Source: Neelides folsomi (Eukaryota > Arthropoda > Collembola > Neelipleona > Neelidae). From it: DNA of 64,000 nt. Made by a program: the position numbers and the translations under genes. The stretch covers positions 1-64,000 of the forward strand of contig JAQGBZ010000342.1 in NCBI GenBank assembly GCA_034687125.1, given 5' to 3'. The notes beneath the pieces were generated by a model. It was given only the letters and a program-made list of their open reading frames with translations, searched no databases and was not told the origin of the DNA. Below, one piece after another: positions 52,798 through 64,000 of this stretch (positions are counted from its first letter, which is position 1; each line of letters opens with the position of its first letter).

Positions 52798-55700
52798 ATG
52801 TGGGGCGATAAAGTTGAAAAGTTTAAAGGACAAAATTACTTCAGTTTGAGACGGAAGTTCATGTCGTCTAAAGAATTGTTCTCTGATCCTCTTTTCCCCC
52901 CGAATGACTCGAGTCTCAATATGACTACGAGGAGTTTACATGGAAGAGTTGTATGGAAAAGACCTTCGGTGAGATATTTCTTTATTTAATTTTGTTATAA
53001 TAAATAAATTGATAGTTTAGATATTGTATAACATATAGTGTAATCATATGAATTTTTTAATCAATTTTAAGTACGTTTATTTGGACTATTAGTATTGATT
53101 TTTCTACATTTAGGAAATTTGCAATAGTCCGAAGCTCTTTGTGGATAAAGCGAATTCAAAGGATGTGACTCAAGGTAAACTTGGGAATTGTTGGTTTGTG
53201 GCAGCGGCAGCTTCTTTAGCCACAGGTAAACCTTCCTTTTATTTTATATACATTTTATATACATTTTCCATACAATTTCATACAATATACTTCAATATAG
53301 TCTATTTGCTCTATCTGTATCAGTCTTCGAATTTTTTTAAGTCAGAGGATAAAACGCGTTTTTGCGTAGTGTGTAATAACTGTAATTGTATTACTTTACA
53401 TTCATGTCACTTTTAGAGCTTTAGATTTACCATAATTAGAACATTAAATTCATTATAGAGTTTATTACACCTCACGCTAAACTTGCTCTGATAGCCCTAA
53501 ATAACTAAATAAGGAAGCAGTGACGATTTAGCAGAGACATTTTAAGAAAGATGTTTGCGAATAATGAATAGTGATTAAGTGATTACTGATACTGATTACA
53601 TTATAGATCATAGAGTAGATTTAATTCGAGTTTATTTTTCAGTGAAGGCGCTTTGGTCTCAAGTAGTTCCAGATTACCAATACCAAGAATGGGATCCAGT
53701 TAGGCCTGAAATGTACACAGGGATTTTCCACTTCCGATTTTGGCGTTTTGGCAAATGGGTCGACGTCGTAATTGGTAAACCTTTATTTGTGCATTTTCAA
53801 AGTTCTTGACCTCAATTGACCTCGTTTTAGATGATTTGCTTCCAACCATCAATGACAATCTCATCTTTTGTCATTCCACAACGCAGAATGAATTCTGGTC
53901 TGCTTTGCTTGAAAAAGCCTATGCCAAGTAAGAAAGTTTAAATAACTTCCAGGGTTGAATATTCAAATAGTCAAACGTTAAACATCCAAACGTTAAACAT
54001 TTAAAGCGTTATTAATTTTAACTTCCTTTTAAATGTCAGGACTTTAATGTCAAATATTTCATATTGGACCTTTAATGTCAATTAACCAATATTAGGCTTT
54101 GCGGTTCATATGGAGCATTAGACGGCGGGAATTTGTCTGATGCACTTGTCGACTTCACTTCGGGATTATCTGAAATTATCAATTTACGCGAAGGTTATGA
54201 TGAAGAGACGAAAAAGAACTTGTTGAGGAAAATGCTCCTTCGGGAACATGAGGAACATTCCCTCATGTGTTGTGCCATACCTGTAATTAATTTACTTCCA
54301 TCTTGAAATCTTAATAATCTTAACGAAGTCGATTATTATTTAAATAATTAATCATATTAATTTTTAATTAATAGATTAATTAATAGATTAATTATTAATT
54401 TTAAAAGTAATATAATAGATAAATTGTTAACTGAAACTTTTATAAATTTTCAATTTTTTTGACTAGACCTCAGATTCTGCAATGTTTGAAAGCAGAACAA
54501 GAACGGGGCTTGTTTTGGGCCACGCATATGGAATTACTTCAGTTAAAGAAATTAGTGTTGGATCAAACGGACTCTTTTCGATATTCAAGTAATGACAAAC
54601 TATAATAGTTAATTAGTTAATTGTTACAAAGAAGTTCGTCGACTAACCTAACGACGATCAATTTGTATTAAATTAAAATAATTAATTATAAAAAATAGAA
54701 GCGGCGATAAAATCACTCTGATACGATTGAGGAATCCTTGGGGTCATAAAGAATGGAACGGTCCTTTCAGTGACGGGTAAATTTCTTCAATATTCGACTT
54801 ATTATTTTAAATGCTATCTATGCTAGTCATTTAATAAATTATGCAAAATGTTGGAAATTTAATTAGATATTATATTGGTATATTAATATTCTTTTATAGA
54901 ATCAAACCATTCCACATCTATTTTTCACCTATACCAATTTCTTTATGTATTTAAGCATAATTTTACATAAAAATAATATTAAAAACGGCTTGTAGACTTT
55001 GGGTATTAATTTGGTCATTTCTGCTCTTTTTCTTTGCTTGTCTTTTCTCTTCTTGGTTGGGGTTATGTAAAGCGGGGATTCTCACCCGGGTCATTCTGGT
55101 GATGGAGATGGGAAATCTGATGGTGAGAGTCCTTCGTCTGCTTCTTCATCTAAAGATCTCGGGGCTTCTTTTGCTTTCACTTCGACACAACTTCTGAACG
55201 TCAATTCTAGATCTCCAGAATGGACAAAAATATCAAGAGGGGAGAAGGAAAGACTTGGACTCACTTTTGAAGATGATGGAGAATTTTGGTTAGTAAATAT
55301 TTAAATATATCTTAAACTATAAAAGTTAACTTAATTTGACCAAATTACTTCTACTAATCTAATTACTTACTATTTACTCTCCCGTTTATTAAAATTAACT
55401 TAATTATGAAATGAGGTGTAGTGTGGATTAGCTAATTAAAATCTTAAAATTCTTATAATTTTAGGATGCCATTTGATGATTTTATATCAGAATTTACACA
55501 ACTTTCCATTTGCCGTCTCATCAACACTTCCTTTTTCACTTTCCGCCAAACCTGGAACGAAAATGTTTTAAGTGGTGAATGGACATTGCCAAATAAGGCT
55601 GGAGGATGTCTCAACAACGATTCATTTTTAAAGAACCCACAGGTAAATTCACACTACTAATTGATAACTACTAGATTATATTGATGCTTTTGCAAAATTA

Positions 55701-56784
55701 GAGTATAATTTACAATCTAGTATTTTATCAAATTACAATTTGATTAATTTGATTACAATTAAACATTTTATTCGCAGTTTTGCTTCACCGTTACGAAGAA
55801 AGACATGGAAATTAAAGTACAGTTGATGCAACCAGATCTCCGTGGCCGTTGGACCAAAAACACCTCCGGTGTCGATTACAAAAGCATCGGATTCCACATG
55901 ATGAAAGTTGAAGAAAACAGAAAGTATCGTGTGAATCGGCTCAAACCACGAGCTGCAACTTCCGACTATATCCGAAATCGGGCCGTGTTCTTCCAAGGGA
56001 CTTTGGACAAAGGGAAATACGTCATCGTCCCAACAACATTCGATCCAAATATTGAGCTTGAATTCCTCCTAAGGATTTATACAGAAGAACCCTTGAGGGT
56101 TTTTGAACTCACTAAGGATTTCCCTGAACCGCATTTTCTTTGTTCTTGTTGTTCATCCAGCCCGAGTGCTGTTACTCTTTTGAATGTGGAAAAAGCTACG
56201 GGGCTTGCTAAATGTATGTTAAGATCAGATTCAAAATCAAAAAACTACTTTGCTTAACTTTACTAATATTATATTTTAACTTTATATTAAAACATTGAAC
56301 AGTGTTTAATTATTGTTTAAATGTAGCCGATATCTATTGTGTGATTCGGGCCGAAAAAGATACTTTGGTGAGTCGTGTGGTTCACCAGACGGATACGCCT
56401 GAATGGGGTTTAAAAGGAATGTTCTTTAGATATGACATTTGCAAACCTATTTTTATTGAGGTAATCAATTATCTTTCTCAATAAAATATTATTTTTTAAA
56501 TATTTTAAAATCTAATTTATGTAGATATAGATAATACACAATTCTGATGTTACATAAGTATGGTAAATATGATATTGATATGGTTTGGTTTGGTTTTATA
56601 GATTTGGGAGAAAAAGTTGATCAAAGATCAATTCCTTGGTTCTGCAGTGGTGAGCGGTTCGGCCGATAATCAATTACTTTCCGTTAAAAGCCCATTAGTG
56701 GGAAGAGGAAGTCAAGCGTCAGAAAGGAAACCCGGAGAACTTCATTTCACTATTGTTACATATGATGAATTGACAAGTGCCTAA
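52798..56784 (+). CDS. Capn5: Calpain-5-type cysteine protease
   Basis: Exons 52798-52968, 53114-53225, 53643-53774, 53831-53927, 54096-54282, 54467-54588, 54699-54776, 55073-55288, 55465-55642, 55778-56213, 56327-56460 and 56602-56784 join in frame to 681 residues (human CAPN5 640). The catalytic triad is Cys83 ([13 protein letters not shown]), His252 ([13 protein letters not shown]) and Asn286 ([14 protein letters not shown]). The calpain beta-sandwich domain follows, then a C-terminal C2 domain ([25 protein letters not shown]). There are no EF-hands, which marks the CAPN5/6 (TRA-3) group, Ca2+-dependent intracellular proteases. Exon 8 inserts about 47 Gly/Ser/Asp-rich residues (about 301-347) between the Asn box and [15 protein letters not shown], a site where CAPN5 has only a few residues. 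Confidence 0.93.
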
Positions 56785-57616
56785 ATCAATTCCTTCCAAG
56801 CTTCCTTTCAATTCAACTATCCTTTAAAAGTACGCCCTTCCTTTCCTTCTCCTATAAACCTACAATTTAATTTTAGCTATTAGTTAGGAAATGTTATTAT
56901 TAGAGTTATCTTGTTATTATACACAAAATGACATTTTTATATTCCAACCTCATTTCCCTTTTATCACAAATTCATATCAGTAAATTGAAAAACAATGTTA
57001 TTAAGTTGTATTATTAAGTCACAACATGTTGCATATAAGAAATAATTGGCAATTTAAAATGCACAAAATACAAAACTTGCTCAAATGAACACAATGTATT
57101 GTATTTGTATTGTACAGATATCTGGCAAAGTATAACAATATCGATCGGTTCTATTTTGCTTTATAATCATTCATTAAGTCTATAATAAAATACATATATT
57201 TGTACAAATTCGATTTAATATGTTTATGATTATAGTGTAATCTGTAATTCTGTAATATTAAATGTATTGTCAAATGCAAAATTGGTTCCAAAAAATCTTT
57301 TCAGCATTCGACTTGCAATTTAAACATATGCGAAAGGAATTCAACTTGTTTGTTTCATATATTTCGTATATTATTTCGTATACTTACGAACATTGTTTTA
57401 TTGATTTTAATTAATATTCAATTTTATGAATATGGTAATGTTTAAATCATTCAGAATGATTCAACTCTCTTTTTTAATTTGACCGATTGAGAGAGTCAAC
57501 GATTGAGAGGTCGTCGAAAATAAAGTCTATTCACTTTTGAATTCACATTGGAGTTTACGAATTTACGAGTTTTAGTTTTTTATACACATTCTCACTTTAT
57601 GAATTTTGGGGGTTCA
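56785..57616. other. Convergent intergenic stretch between calpain and ING3
   Basis: AT-rich 3' regions of two converging genes. No exon or structured element seen. Confidence 0.45.
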
Positions 57617-59941
57617 TCAGCGCCGTCCTCTTCGCCTCATTGAAGATTGGCACTGTGGACAATACCACTTTCCTTTAGGAGTTGCTGTGATGCCAACGCA
57701 TGGATAATGAAACCATTCAATTGGGCACTGGAAAATAAAAAAATTCGAGTTAATAAAATTTTTAAATTTTCGAGTTAAATAATATGATAATACAATTGTC
57801 AGCGTCCCAAAACCTAAATACTGAATCAATTGATAAAATAATATTTAATTAAAAATCTTAATGGTTTTAATTATTAATGTTTGTCTTACGTCTTCATTAT
57901 CACAAGCAACCATGTCCCCATATGAGACTTGGTTGCAGAGACAGTATCGGGGTTCAGAGGGATCGAACACCCAATCGGGATTCTCAAGTGAGTTATCTAT
58001 GACTGAAGGTTCCTCAACGAGTTCATCCACTGGTTGCGTCATCAGTTCGGGATTCTGAGTGTGTTGAGACTTCCTGCTCAATTACATATAAAACATTATC
58101 ATTAAATTATTTCTCGTGTTGGTCGTCCGGCAATGACTCATGACCAACATTATAAGAATTTTTCTCATTATTCTTCTACTTAATTATTATTTTATTATAA
58201 TAATAATTATCTACGCAATCTAATGAAATTCTTTTGATTTAATTGATGATATTTTTATAATTTATAATACAAATAATTAACCTTTTATTCCTCTTTTGTT
58301 CGACCCCTGATGATGTACCGGCCGTTGCGGCGAGAGCTTGCTGGGCTGCTTGATGTAATTCTGCATTATGGAGCAATTCCCTTCCAACGCTGAATTCCTG
58401 AGTGTGAAGTCCCATGTTGATTGCGTCGTAAGATGCCTTTAAGCTCGCCGTACGCCTCCCCTGCTGCATCTAACACAAAATATCCACTGAAACCTCACAA
58501 TGTGCTGGGGTTAATGTACTTAAAAATAAAGGTTAATTACTAAAATTAAATGCCAAATTGCCAATTACTAATTCATTTGAAAAATTAACAAAATTATTCA
58601 AAATAATTTTAAATATGATGATAATGCGATTATTGGAAGTTGTGAAATATTTTAGTAAATGAACGAATAATGAAACTATAAAAAATTAATTTTTTTATAG
58701 TTAAGAAGAAACGAGGAAGGACCTGCTGAGTGGCGGCAATTGCTTGGGACGCTGCTGCGGCTATGGCATTCCCTCCAGCACCCATATGACCCAAGGAGTA
58801 GGAAAGCGTCGGGGTCGCTGACCCACTCCCGCTTTGACCTTTTTCCACTGACGACTTCCGTTCCGACTTTTTTTCCTGTTTGATCATGGGAGTGATGGCG
58901 AAACGGTTTTCTTTTTGACTACTCCCATTTTCCCGTTCTTCTCTTTTCTCCCTCGCCAGAGTTAGCTGATCAAGCTCAAGAGATCCTAATGACAATTGAT
59001 CATATAATTGCCATTGTAGTTAATTAACCAAATAACTCATATGAAGTTTTACCCGCTTGACCAATCAACCAATTAAGTTAAGTTAATTTTTGGTACTCTG
59101 GGAGAAATGATAAAAAAGACTAACGTTTTTCTAAAACTTCAGTAATTCCAGCATTGTCTGCTTCTAATTCCATTTTAAATTTATGAAGTTCTTGGTCAAG
59201 TCTCCTCAAGTAGCGATCGACGAGATCATACATTTGGGTCGCTTGATGAACTTTTTCATCTAAAATGAAAATGAGGTTAAAACCGCCAATTGTCTACAAT
59301 TACTCTTTCACAATTATATTTAAGAATAAAATTAAATGACGATTTTTGGCTATAAGAGAACAAGCCCGAGGAAGCAAATGAAGAAATTATGCATTTTGTG
59401 CCGAAAGGAGAAATTATGCGAATTTTGTTTTTTGGCATTTACCGGCATCTTCAAGTGCCCGATAATATTCTTTCCTAATAGTTTCAAATTCGGAATCACG
59501 TTCCGGTGAGCGATATTTTTTAGCATTGGTAAAAAACAATCGAACTTTATCATCCAATTTGTCTGTGGCATCTGCAATTTTTAAAATTCAAGGATTAGCC
59601 TTAAATGAGGAACAACTTTGCCATTATTTAACACAATATTAATTTATTTGGTCTGCGAGGATTTAAAATACTTTGAACTTGAAGATCAAGTTCACGGATT
59701 TGTGTAAATCTGTCCTTCAGTTCTTGTGGGAGATGTTCGATCACTGAAAAGATAAAACAACAATTAAATTAATTTAATTTACAATTACAAAATACCAAAT
59801 ACATGATTCATGAGTTCATGAATGAATCATCGAGCCATGAGACTCGAATTTACCGCCCAAGGATAAAAATCTTAAATATTTGCTAAAGGTGTTTAAAAGT
59901 ATAAAATCCTTACTTTCGAGGTAATCTTCTAAGTACAACAT
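57617..59941 (-). CDS. Ing3: ING3, PHD-finger subunit of the NuA4/TIP60 complex
   Basis: Exons 59941-59914, 59743-59672, 59571-59443, 59259-59125, 58985-58723, 58469-58282, 58073-57890 and 57727-57617 join in frame to 369 residues (human 418). The start [20 protein letters not shown] is the ING3 N-terminus, and the coiled ING domain continues through [21 protein letters not shown] basic Ser-rich middle ([14 protein letters not shown], also conserved in ING3) leads to the PHD finger ([20 protein letters not shown], then [11 protein letters not shown] and GKWYCPQC). It carries the aromatic and acidic residues that bind H3K4me3 in this family. The end MRRRGRR is basic. ING3 recruits NuA4/TIP60 to active promoters; the catalytic subunit is encoded at 35854 in this window. 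Confidence 0.94.
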
Positions 59942-60323
59942 GTTTACGGTTAAATTTAGGAATAATTAATTGAGCAAAATAGTTAAATATACAATTAATT
60001 TTAAAGTTAAATTCGCGTCCCACAGCTGCGTGGATATAGTTATACTTCCGCGGGGCTTCTATAAATCCCTTTGTAATGACCTCCGCTTCTTTTATCCTTA
60101 TGCCTACCCAATGTCTCAATTAACCCTGTGGGGGTTGAAGAGAAGCTAAAAACGAATCTCCCTAATAGGAAAGAATTAAACCAAAAGCCGCAATTCTTTT
60201 ATTCTTGCAATTTTGGCTTTCACTAATAATTAAATATAAATTTAACCTTTTTGACCATTAATTAAAGTTTATTAAAAGTGTACGTTTAACTATAAAGAAT
60301 ATTTAAAGACTTGGATTATAAAA
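59942..60323. promoter_or_regulatory. Shared upstream region of ING3 and PPIL4
   Basis: These are the 382 bases between two divergent start codons, with a GC-richer core at about 60010-60200. A bidirectional promoter is inferred from layout only. Confidence 0.4.
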
Positions 60324-62632
60324 ATGAGTGTTGTAATTGAAACAACAATTGGTGACATTACAGTGGATCTCTACACGAAAGAAAGACCGAGATGTAATTC
60401 TTTTAATTATGTTTTTAATAATTAATTAAAGTACCTTTTAATTAATTACTGTTTTTGATATTTGTTCTATTTTTCAGGTTGTCTGAATTTTCTCAAATTG
60501 TGCAAGATGAAGTATTACAATCTCGCTTTATTCCACTCAGTCCAACGTGGATTTATTGCCCAAACAGGAGATCCAACAGGGACAGGACGTGGAGGAGAAT
60601 CGCTTTATGGGTGAATTATTAATATTAAATAACACTATAGCTTTAATTTCCAATTTTTGCGTGTGTATAGTATAGGCTATAGATAACGGCGGCAGAAACG
60701 GATTTAACAGAATCTATGAGATATTTGATTAATAATTAATTATTAAATATTTAATAATTTTATCATTCAGGATTTTGTATGGAGAACAAGCAAGATATTT
60801 TGAAGCAGAAAAAGTTCCTAAAATCCGTCATACAAAGATCGGAACATTGTCAATGGTCAACTGTGGGGATAATATGATCGGTTCCCAATTTTTCGTCACC
60901 CTTGGTCCAAATATCAATTATTTGGACGATGAGCATTGCCCTTTTGGTGAAGTCGTCGAAGGGATGGAAATTCTCGTCAAGCTCAATGAGACCATTTGCG
61001 ATGATGACAAGAAACCTTACCAAGATATCAGAATTACACATACGGTTGTTCTCGATGATCCTTATGACGATCCCGAAGAAATGGAATTTCCTTCGAGATC
61101 TCCTTCACCTTCGAAGGAAATGCTTGATGTGAGAAATTAAATTAAATTAACTATCTAACTTGTTGCCTTTTAATTTTGTAAATAATTTATATTCTTTTTA
61201 TTTGGATTTTTTAATTTTAATTGTTTATTCTTTTTTGTAGAGTGGGCGAATTGGAGCTGACGAATCTATCAATGACATGGAAGGACTCACAATGGAAGAA
61301 ATGGACGAAATCATTCAGGAAAAAGAAGCAAAAGCGAGGGCTACAATTCTTGAGATGGTTGGAGATCTCCCTGAAGCTGACGTTGCACCTCCTGAAAATG
61401 TTTTATTTGTATGTAAATTAAATCCTGTTACGACTGATGAAGATTTGGAAATTATTTTCAGTCGATTTGGAAAAATAATCTGGTAATTGAATTTTTAATT
61501 TTTATAATTTCTAATTCTGTTAAGCACATTAGATTTCATTAAAAATTTTAATTTTGAACTATTATTATTACGTTTTACTTTTATATTTACAAGTTATTTT
61601 AATTATTTAAGTGACATAATGTAAATTATTGATTATTTTTAGTTGTGAAGTTATTCGTGATCAAAAGACCGGGGATTCTCTTCAATATGCATTTATTGAA
61701 TTCGACGAGAGGAAATCTTGCGAAGACGCATATTTTAAAATGGACAATGTTTTAATTGACGATCGTCGAATTCACGTCGACTTCAGTCAAAGTGTTTCCA
61801 AGTATCGATGGAAGGGAAAAGGAAGACTCGAAATTCAACCAGACGAGGGAAAAGACACAAAGAAGCCGAGTGCCCCGTGGGTTCAAACCAACCAAAGGTA
61901 TTTTTCTGGTTCTGCCCCAGTTGAAAAGAAATTCGACCAGCCGGGTCGATCCGACCAGAGGGACAGACGCAGTTATGAAGGAAATTCAGATAGGAGAAAT
62001 GAAAGAAGACCTGAACGGAGAGACGATAGAAGAAAAGAAGAAACAAATCGTTACAGAGACCAAAGGGACAAACCACACAGAAATGAATCGAATCGTGGTT
62101 TTGCAAATCGTTATGGGAGTCATGGTTCTGAATCGAATCGCGGTTATGACTCGAATCGCCGTTTTGATTCAAATCGAGGTTCTGATTCGAATCGAGGTTC
62201 TGATAATCGGAGTTCTTATAAAGATAGAAGAGACGATCGCCATCGACCAGACGAAAGAAAAGATAGGAAAGAAAGAAGCCGATCGCCAAGGAAAAGATCT
62301 AAGGATAGAACTGTGGAAGGGATTAAAAAACCAGTTGATGAAAAATCGTAAGTTTAATTAAAATTAAACAAAATAAATAAAATTCAAATAACTCTAATTC
62401 ATCTAATTAATATTCAGTGAACTTATATAAAATTAATTTATATATTAAATTTATTAGGATGGATCGTAAACTTCTTGAGCTTCTTAAGAAGGATCTTGAA
62501 AAGAAGGAAAGTAAAAAGAAGCGCGATTCATCTTCAGATTCCTCCTCGGATTCTTCTTCTTCCAACAGCTCTTCAAGCTCTGATGATAATCGGAAGTCTA
62601 AAACCCATGCAAAATCCTCAGTTAGAAGATAA
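60324..62632 (+). CDS. Ppil4: PPIL4, cyclophilin with RRM and RS-like tail
   Basis: Exons 60324-60393, 60478-60610, 60771-61128, 61241-61482, 61643-62347 and 62458-62632 join in frame to 560 residues. A cyclophilin domain (about 1-165: [20 protein letters not shown], then [17 protein letters not shown] and GSQFFVTLG) is followed by a linker and an RNA-recognition motif (about 240-317; VLFVCKL and LQYAFIEF as RNP2 and RNP1). The tail is rich in Arg, Asp, Ser and Asn, with repeated ESNRG/DSNRG units and SRSPRKRS, and ends in a Lys/Ser-rich piece. PPIL4 is a nuclear peptidyl-prolyl isomerase-like protein linked to spliceosomes. Exon 1 ends inside PRCCLNFLK, where the phase fits. The gene is head-to-head with ING3. 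Confidence 0.95.
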
Positions 62633-63279
62633 GTGAAGATTTTATTGGAATTTAATTCCAACAATGTTTGAAGTGATTCATTTATTATTTAATGTATAAT
62701 GGATAATTTGATTTTTAAAGATCAACGACTCTTGCAGTATTGCAAGAACTGTTTTACATTATTGGTATATTGTTCAACATGTTAAATTTTATTATGAAAA
62801 ATTTATTTTTATTGCAAGCAAATACAAACTTTATATTTTAAAGTATTGGTCTTATTATTTTAGTATAAATATCATGAACATTATAAGTAACATCATTTAT
62901 CTAAATAAATAAATATGTTAGGTTCATATGTATTTCCTCTGCTACTATATCTTTATCTCATATGTAAAATCTTTTGAGCAATTTTCTATTCACTTTTATC
63001 TGCGAAAAACAAATAGGGAATGGAATTTGCATTTATTTTCTTTCCTCCGTCTTTGTCAAGATTAACCCAGTTCATTACGAGTTTTGTCTACAAGTTGGTG
63101 CGATCATTCCAAGTAAGATAGTTAATATTTAAAATTAGTAATATTGATTTCAAACATTAAAGCCCATTACCCAAATGTGCAATTTGTGTTTATTTAACTT
63201 TAGCTAAATTAAGTTATTTCAAGTTTATTCATATGAGTATTTGGATGTAATTGACTTTTTCCATTTATAGGGTCTTGAA
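62633..63279. other. Gap with the probable 5' untranslated exon of the last gene
   Basis: The PPIL4 3' region comes first. About 63000-63112 is less AT-rich and ends at a donor (CCAA/GTAAGATA, exon end 63112). An acceptor (TTATAG) at 63270 opens the exon that holds the ATG at 63280. This fits a non-coding first exon of the gene that follows. Confidence 0.4.
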
Positions 63280-63874
63280 ATGGGCGAGAATTTGGAATTT
63301 AGTGAAGTCGAAAGCAAAGTTTCTTTCTATGTGAACAGCACGGGTTTGTCGCCTCCGACCACAGTGGAAACCGTTTCGGATTCTTCCTCCGTTTCTTTAG
63401 ATCAGGAAGAGATTTTAGAAGCAATGAGGAAATTTGGGAAGCCGCCACCATCGCATATTATTACAACTTCAACTGAAAGTAATTCAAATGAAGATGGAAA
63501 TTCTAATTCGCGTGAATCAAATTCAAACGGAGATGGAAAATCTTCAAATGAATCAAATTCAAATGGTATTTTTTTATTAATTTAAAATCCATACCGTAAT
63601 AATACATGTCAATAATACATAGAGGTACGTGGGAAAAATATTTTTTGAGTTTGATTTGATTTTTAGCAAGTAAATCCAATTTAACTAGTATTTTATACAA
63701 ATATATGGTATATGTAATACTTATGAATAGTATCTGTACTTTATGTATAAATTTAATGAATGTTATTATTTCTAGATTCAAGCTTAACTCAAGAGGAATT
63801 TTTGGAAGGGATGAAGAAATTCGGCAGAGCGCCGGCCTTTCGACCCAAATCAATCGATAGTCGTTCAACCACAG
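63280..63874 (+). CDS. Unrecognised gene with repeated QEE-LE-M-KFG motif, 3' partial
   Basis: ATG at 63280 opens an exon to 63565; the next exon is 63776-63874, ending at a GT donor, and the gene leaves the window. The first exon codes for MGENLEFSEVESKVSFYVNS and a Ser-rich stretch, then DQEEILEAMRKFGKPPP and an Asn/Ser/Asp/Gly-rich linker. The second codes for TQEEFLEGMKKFGRAPAFRP. The motif QEE(I/F)LE(A/G)M(R/K)KFG(R/K) therefore occurs twice, once in each exon, and more copies may follow to the right. I do not recognise the family; no signal peptide or membrane segment is seen. The motif suggests a short amphipathic helix, perhaps a binding peptide. Confidence 0.6.
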
Positions 63875-64000
63875 GTCAGGGAATATTTAAAATGAATAGT
63901 TTATTGGTTTAAAAATAGAATTAATATAAATAATATTTAATACAATTATTATAATAATATAATAATAATATAATAATTGTTAGTACAATTAGTTTAATTA

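Noticed and set aside
61756-62361. 201-codon plus frame and 168-codon minus frame over the PPIL4 tail
   Set aside because: Off-frame readings of the Arg/Ser/Asp repeat; the real frame follows from the RRM.

Overview
This window looks like nuclear DNA of an arthropod. The background is very AT-rich, almost every gene is cut by short GT-AG introns (about 50-450 bases, a few above 1 kb), both strands are used, and the gene set is animal: a CLIP-domain serine protease (an arthropod-type architecture), a DOCK3/4 (Sponge)-type Rac GEF, calpain-5, WDR12, TIP60, ING3, LRR1, PPIL4 and a SMYD4-type protein. I cannot resolve the group further from sequence alone. Gene models below were spliced by hand. 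In all complete models every exon joins in frame, and in most the joined protein matches a known family across its length.

Layout. 1-1779 (+): tandem ankyrin-repeat reading frame that enters from the left edge and ends in a decayed tail. 1879-2009 (-): first coding exon of an unrecognised gene that runs off the left side and would hold the ankyrin array in its intron. 2254-3520 (-): short-chain dehydrogenase pseudogene. 3.5-7.4 kb: no gene seen. 7362-11366 (+): CLIP-domain trypsin-like protease. 11917-13921 (-): LRR1. 15298-16800 and 17213-18615 (+): two tandem GLYAT-like acetyltransferases with matching introns. 19485-22385 (-): long Gln/Pro/Met-rich protein ending in a 3CxxC-type zinc domain. 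23605-28041 (-): very long secreted serpin with a His-rich extension. 29704-32950 (-): SMYD4-like protein. 33277-35347 (-): WDR12. 35854-38751 (+): TIP60. 41426-50019 (+): DOCK3/4, with a TIR element in one intron. 52798-56784 (+): calpain-5. 57617-59941 (-): ING3. 60324-62632 (+): PPIL4. 63280-edge (+): start of an unrecognised gene with a repeated motif.

How the genes relate. WDR12/TIP60 and ING3/PPIL4 are head-to-head pairs about 0.5 and 0.4 kb apart, so each pair probably shares a promoter region. TIP60 and ING3 are subunits of the same histone acetyltransferase complex (NuA4/TIP60) and lie about 19 kb apart. The secreted protease and the secreted serpin are the kinds of protein that act in extracellular proteolytic cascades, but nothing here shows that they interact. 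The rest reads as ordinary housekeeping and signalling genes. The most unusual items are the giant His-rich serpin with an abnormal reactive-loop region, the homogenised ankyrin array, the low-complexity insert inside the calpain catalytic core, the Gln-rich 3CxxC fusion and the 264-base inverted-repeat element.
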